This document shows positions 57,865 through 57,976 of a stretch of 57,976 nt of DNA, piece by piece. The stretch is taken from NCBI GenBank assembly GCA_025363015.1, contig JANYEQ010000073.1:1-57976 (forward strand), read 5' to 3'. The stretch comes from Bacteroidota bacterium. Lineage in GTDB: Bacteria > Bacteroidota > Bacteroidia > B-17B0 > Aurantibacillaceae. The number at the start of each line of letters is the position of its first letter. The stretch's first letter is position 1. The notes below the pieces were generated by a model that saw only the letters and a program-made list of their open reading frames with translations, was not told the origin of the DNA and did no database searches. Both the position numbers and the translations under genes were made by a program.

Positions 57865-57976
57865 AAAACGTTCAGTTCTTAGAGAATATCTGTACCTTTA
57901 TTAGAGGATAACGTTCCGCACTTGCTCCGCAGGGAGAGAGTGGCTTAACAAGAAATTAATGGTACCAAGCTTTCGG

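Larger units (their letters stand above)
57694..57976. other. Non-coding block with diverged repeats downstream of tRNA-Cys
   Basis: No gene is supported here; apparent frames run through the tRNA and terminators. CGTTCCGCACTTGCTC occurs at 57725-57740 and again at 57912-57927. Each copy is followed by a related stretch containing a GGT(G/A)CCAAGC motif (about 57771 and 57959). The first block runs into a second copy of the tRNA 3'-end repeat and a second terminator. The second block is cut by the window end. Confidence 0.7.

Noticed and set aside
57484-57866. Two overlapping plus-strand frames of about 90 residues
   Set aside because: They run through tRNA-Cys and two terminators and have no protein-like composition.

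Overview
The window is chromosomal DNA from a low-GC, AT-rich member of the Bacteroidota, most likely a gliding or T9SS-bearing Flavobacteriia/Cytophagia-type organism. Indicators are a GldC homologue, two kinds of type IX secretion (T9SS) C-terminal signals (type A on a peroxidase, type B/CHU_C on a 1.7 kb-residue adhesin), two TonB-dependent receptors with carboxypeptidase-regulatory N-termini, a bTHX ribosomal protein, a CusA-TolC fusion pump, and several exact TAnnTTTG promoter elements, the -7 motif of this phylum. No phage, transposase, CRISPR array, plasmid gene or rRNA was found. Most of the window is core genome.

Layout. 1-2157: the 3' end of an HlyD-type adaptor and its TolC partner, cut by the window edge. 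2351-5396: a DUF1287 protein, rfbA, a polyprenyl diphosphate synthase and a hotdog thioesterase. 5408-14296 (minus strand): a TonB receptor coupled to a small secreted protein, lipB, a secreted glutathione peroxidase, phosphoglucose/phosphomannose isomerase, an unknown secreted protein and a second outer-membrane receptor. 14311-23139: leuS, a VOC protein, an rnpA-DUF1569 fusion, the tiny bTHX gene, a LolA-like protein and ftsK. 23140-28239: the repetitive adhesin. 28344-37909: M20 peptidases, ferritin, an RNA methyltransferase, bestrophin, ornithine aminotransferase, clpP, a class IV aminotransferase and small proteins. 38015-44966: a compact heavy-metal efflux operon (small secreted protein, CusA-TolC fusion, CDF transporter, CusB-like adaptor). 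45035-49388: gldC, an OmpA-family protein, a subtilase and a five-repeat protein. 49483-57489: rpe, htpG, the aroB-aroA operon with two unknown genes, an SGNH hydrolase and an aminotransferase. 57583-57976: tRNA-Cys(GCA), two terminators and a diverged repeat block.

The most unusual signal is inside ordinary housekeeping genes. leuS carries five in-frame insertions and aroA two, made of short repeat families. One family is a palindromic element with core TCCGCTCAG(G/C)GTGACAG, shared between leuS and aroA. Another is tandem heptanucleotide arrays, found in both genes. A third is a CCTCC/GGAGG hairpin. All are translated as extra loops while the catalytic motifs remain intact. This resembles the Rickettsia palindromic elements in principle; whether the Bacteroidota version has been described could not be checked here. 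Other points worth following are the RnpA-DUF1569 fusion, the T9SS-exported peroxidase, the internal signal-peptide-like segment in the CusA-TolC fusion, the small acidic/His-rich protein leading the metal-efflux operon, and the duplicated tRNA-Cys 3' end with its own second terminator.
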